From: Chloroflexi bacterium RIFCSPLOWO2_02_FULL_71_16
GTDB taxonomy: Bacteria > Chloroflexota > Limnocylindria > P2-11E
DNA length: 6,344 nt
Reading direction: 5' to 3'
Assembly (NCBI GenBank): GCA_001795345.1
Contig: MGON01000049.1
Span: 1 to 6,344 of the forward strand
Below are positions 6,225 through 6,344 of this stretch, one piece after another; within the stretch, counting starts at the first letter, position 1, and the number at the start of each line of letters is the position of its first letter. The position numbers were made by a program, and so were the translations under genes. The notes beneath the pieces were generated by a model. It saw only the letters and a list, made by a program, of their open reading frames with translations, did no database searches and had not been told where the DNA came from.

Positions 6225-6320
6225 TCAGTCGATCAGTGACAACAACGGCGGCCCCAGGAACACGATCAACAGCGCGGGTAATACACAGAACGTAAGCGGG
6301 AACTGAACGAATTCGGTGGA
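6225..6320 (-). repeat. Dispersed repeat R4 (long copy, right edge)
   Basis: The minus strand reads STEFVQFPL, then TFCVLPALLIVFLGPPLLSL, then ID and TGA. It is the least GC-rich copy (for example TTA, GTA and TTG codons) yet keeps every core residue shared by R3. It begins 137 bases after the iminopeptidase stop. Confidence 0.85.
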
Positions 6321-6344
6321 CGTTGCGGTGCGCCACCACCGGGG
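6225..6344 (-). CDS. C-terminal end of a TadC/type II secretion F-like membrane protein (partial at right edge)
   Basis: Unlike R3, this copy has an in-frame reading that stays open to the edge of the window (PRWWRTAT, then STEFVQFPL and the hydrophobic tail). It could be the real 3' end of a gene entering from the right. The hydrophobic helix with a central Pro and a Gly-Pro pair just before the end matches my recollection of the last transmembrane helix of TadC-type inner-membrane proteins of Flp/Tad pilus secretion systems. Only 39 residues are visible, so both the family and the intactness are provisional. It could equally be another remnant or a short peptide gene. Confidence 0.45.
   Translation of the reverse strand, partial: PRWWRTATSTEFVQFPLTFCVLPALLIVFLGPPLLSLID

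Larger units (their letters stand above)
2719..6320. mobile_element. Putative array of gene cassettes bounded by TadC-like 3'-end repeats
   Basis: Four same-orientation repeats have stop codons at 2719, 3708, 4737 and 6225, giving spacings of 989, 1029 and 1488 bases. Each interval holds unrelated cargo: an alpha/beta hydrolase, a cyclase fragment plus an ORF6N gene, and an iminopeptidase-family hydrolase. The repeats sit at the 3' ends of the plus-strand cargo, and two cargo genes are cut by or fused to R2. The pattern fits repeated insertion at the 3' end of one minus-strand gene. No integrase, transposase or clear terminal inverted repeats are present in the window, so the mechanism and outer limits are inference. 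Confidence 0.35.

Noticed and set aside
2719..6320. Classical integron attC sites at the four repeats
   Set aside because: No conserved GTTRRRY/RYYYAAC core pairs or shared hairpin are present, and divergence is at codon third positions rather than in stem-preserving pairs.
1..6344. tRNA, rRNA, CRISPR array, insertion sequence or integrase gene
   Set aside because: I found no cloverleaf, no short regular repeats with spacers, no transposase or recombinase motifs, and no flanking inverted repeats.

Overview
The window is very GC-rich chromosomal DNA, probably from a soil or sediment bacterium. GTG starts, good Shine-Dalgarno sites, an Actinomycetota-style class III cyclase fragment and a TadC-like protein tail would suit Actinomycetota or Chloroflexota. 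Taxonomy cannot be fixed from this sequence alone.

Left part (1-2665): the 3' end of a secreted-type right-handed beta-helix (NosD/pectate-lyase-like) repeat protein. It is followed 80 bases later by a complete saccharopine-dehydrogenase-family oxidoreductase that resembles lysine 6-dehydrogenase. Both look like ordinary host genes with extreme GC.

Right part (about 2719-6344): a mosaic divided by four copies (R1-R4) of a short dispersed sequence, all in the same orientation. Read on the minus strand, each copy encodes the same hydrophobic C-terminal tail (core FCVLPALLIVFLGPP, then LLSL, two variable residues and a stop). The tail resembles the last membrane helix of TadC/type II secretion F-domain proteins. 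Differences among the copies are almost all synonymous, so they evolved as protein-coding DNA. Between the copies lie three segments of 1.0-1.5 kb: (A) an alpha/beta hydrolase; (B) a decayed 5'-truncated adenylate/guanylate cyclase facing an ORF6N-domain gene; (C) a proline-iminopeptidase-family hydrolase. The hydrolase in A takes its stop codon from R2, and the cyclase in B is cut exactly where R2 joins it. The copy at the right edge (R4) is open to the window end and may be the true end of a larger gene.

The best candidate for something undescribed is this arrangement: a cassette-like array in which cargo genes are inserted one after another at the 3' end of a TadC-like membrane-protein gene. 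Each insertion would supply a synonymously diverged replacement tail and leave the old tail behind. No integrase is visible, so this is a hypothesis. A second signal is a perfect AT-rich hairpin inside the ORF6N gene, where codon choice departs from the rest of the gene in a way that suggests selection on the DNA or RNA itself.
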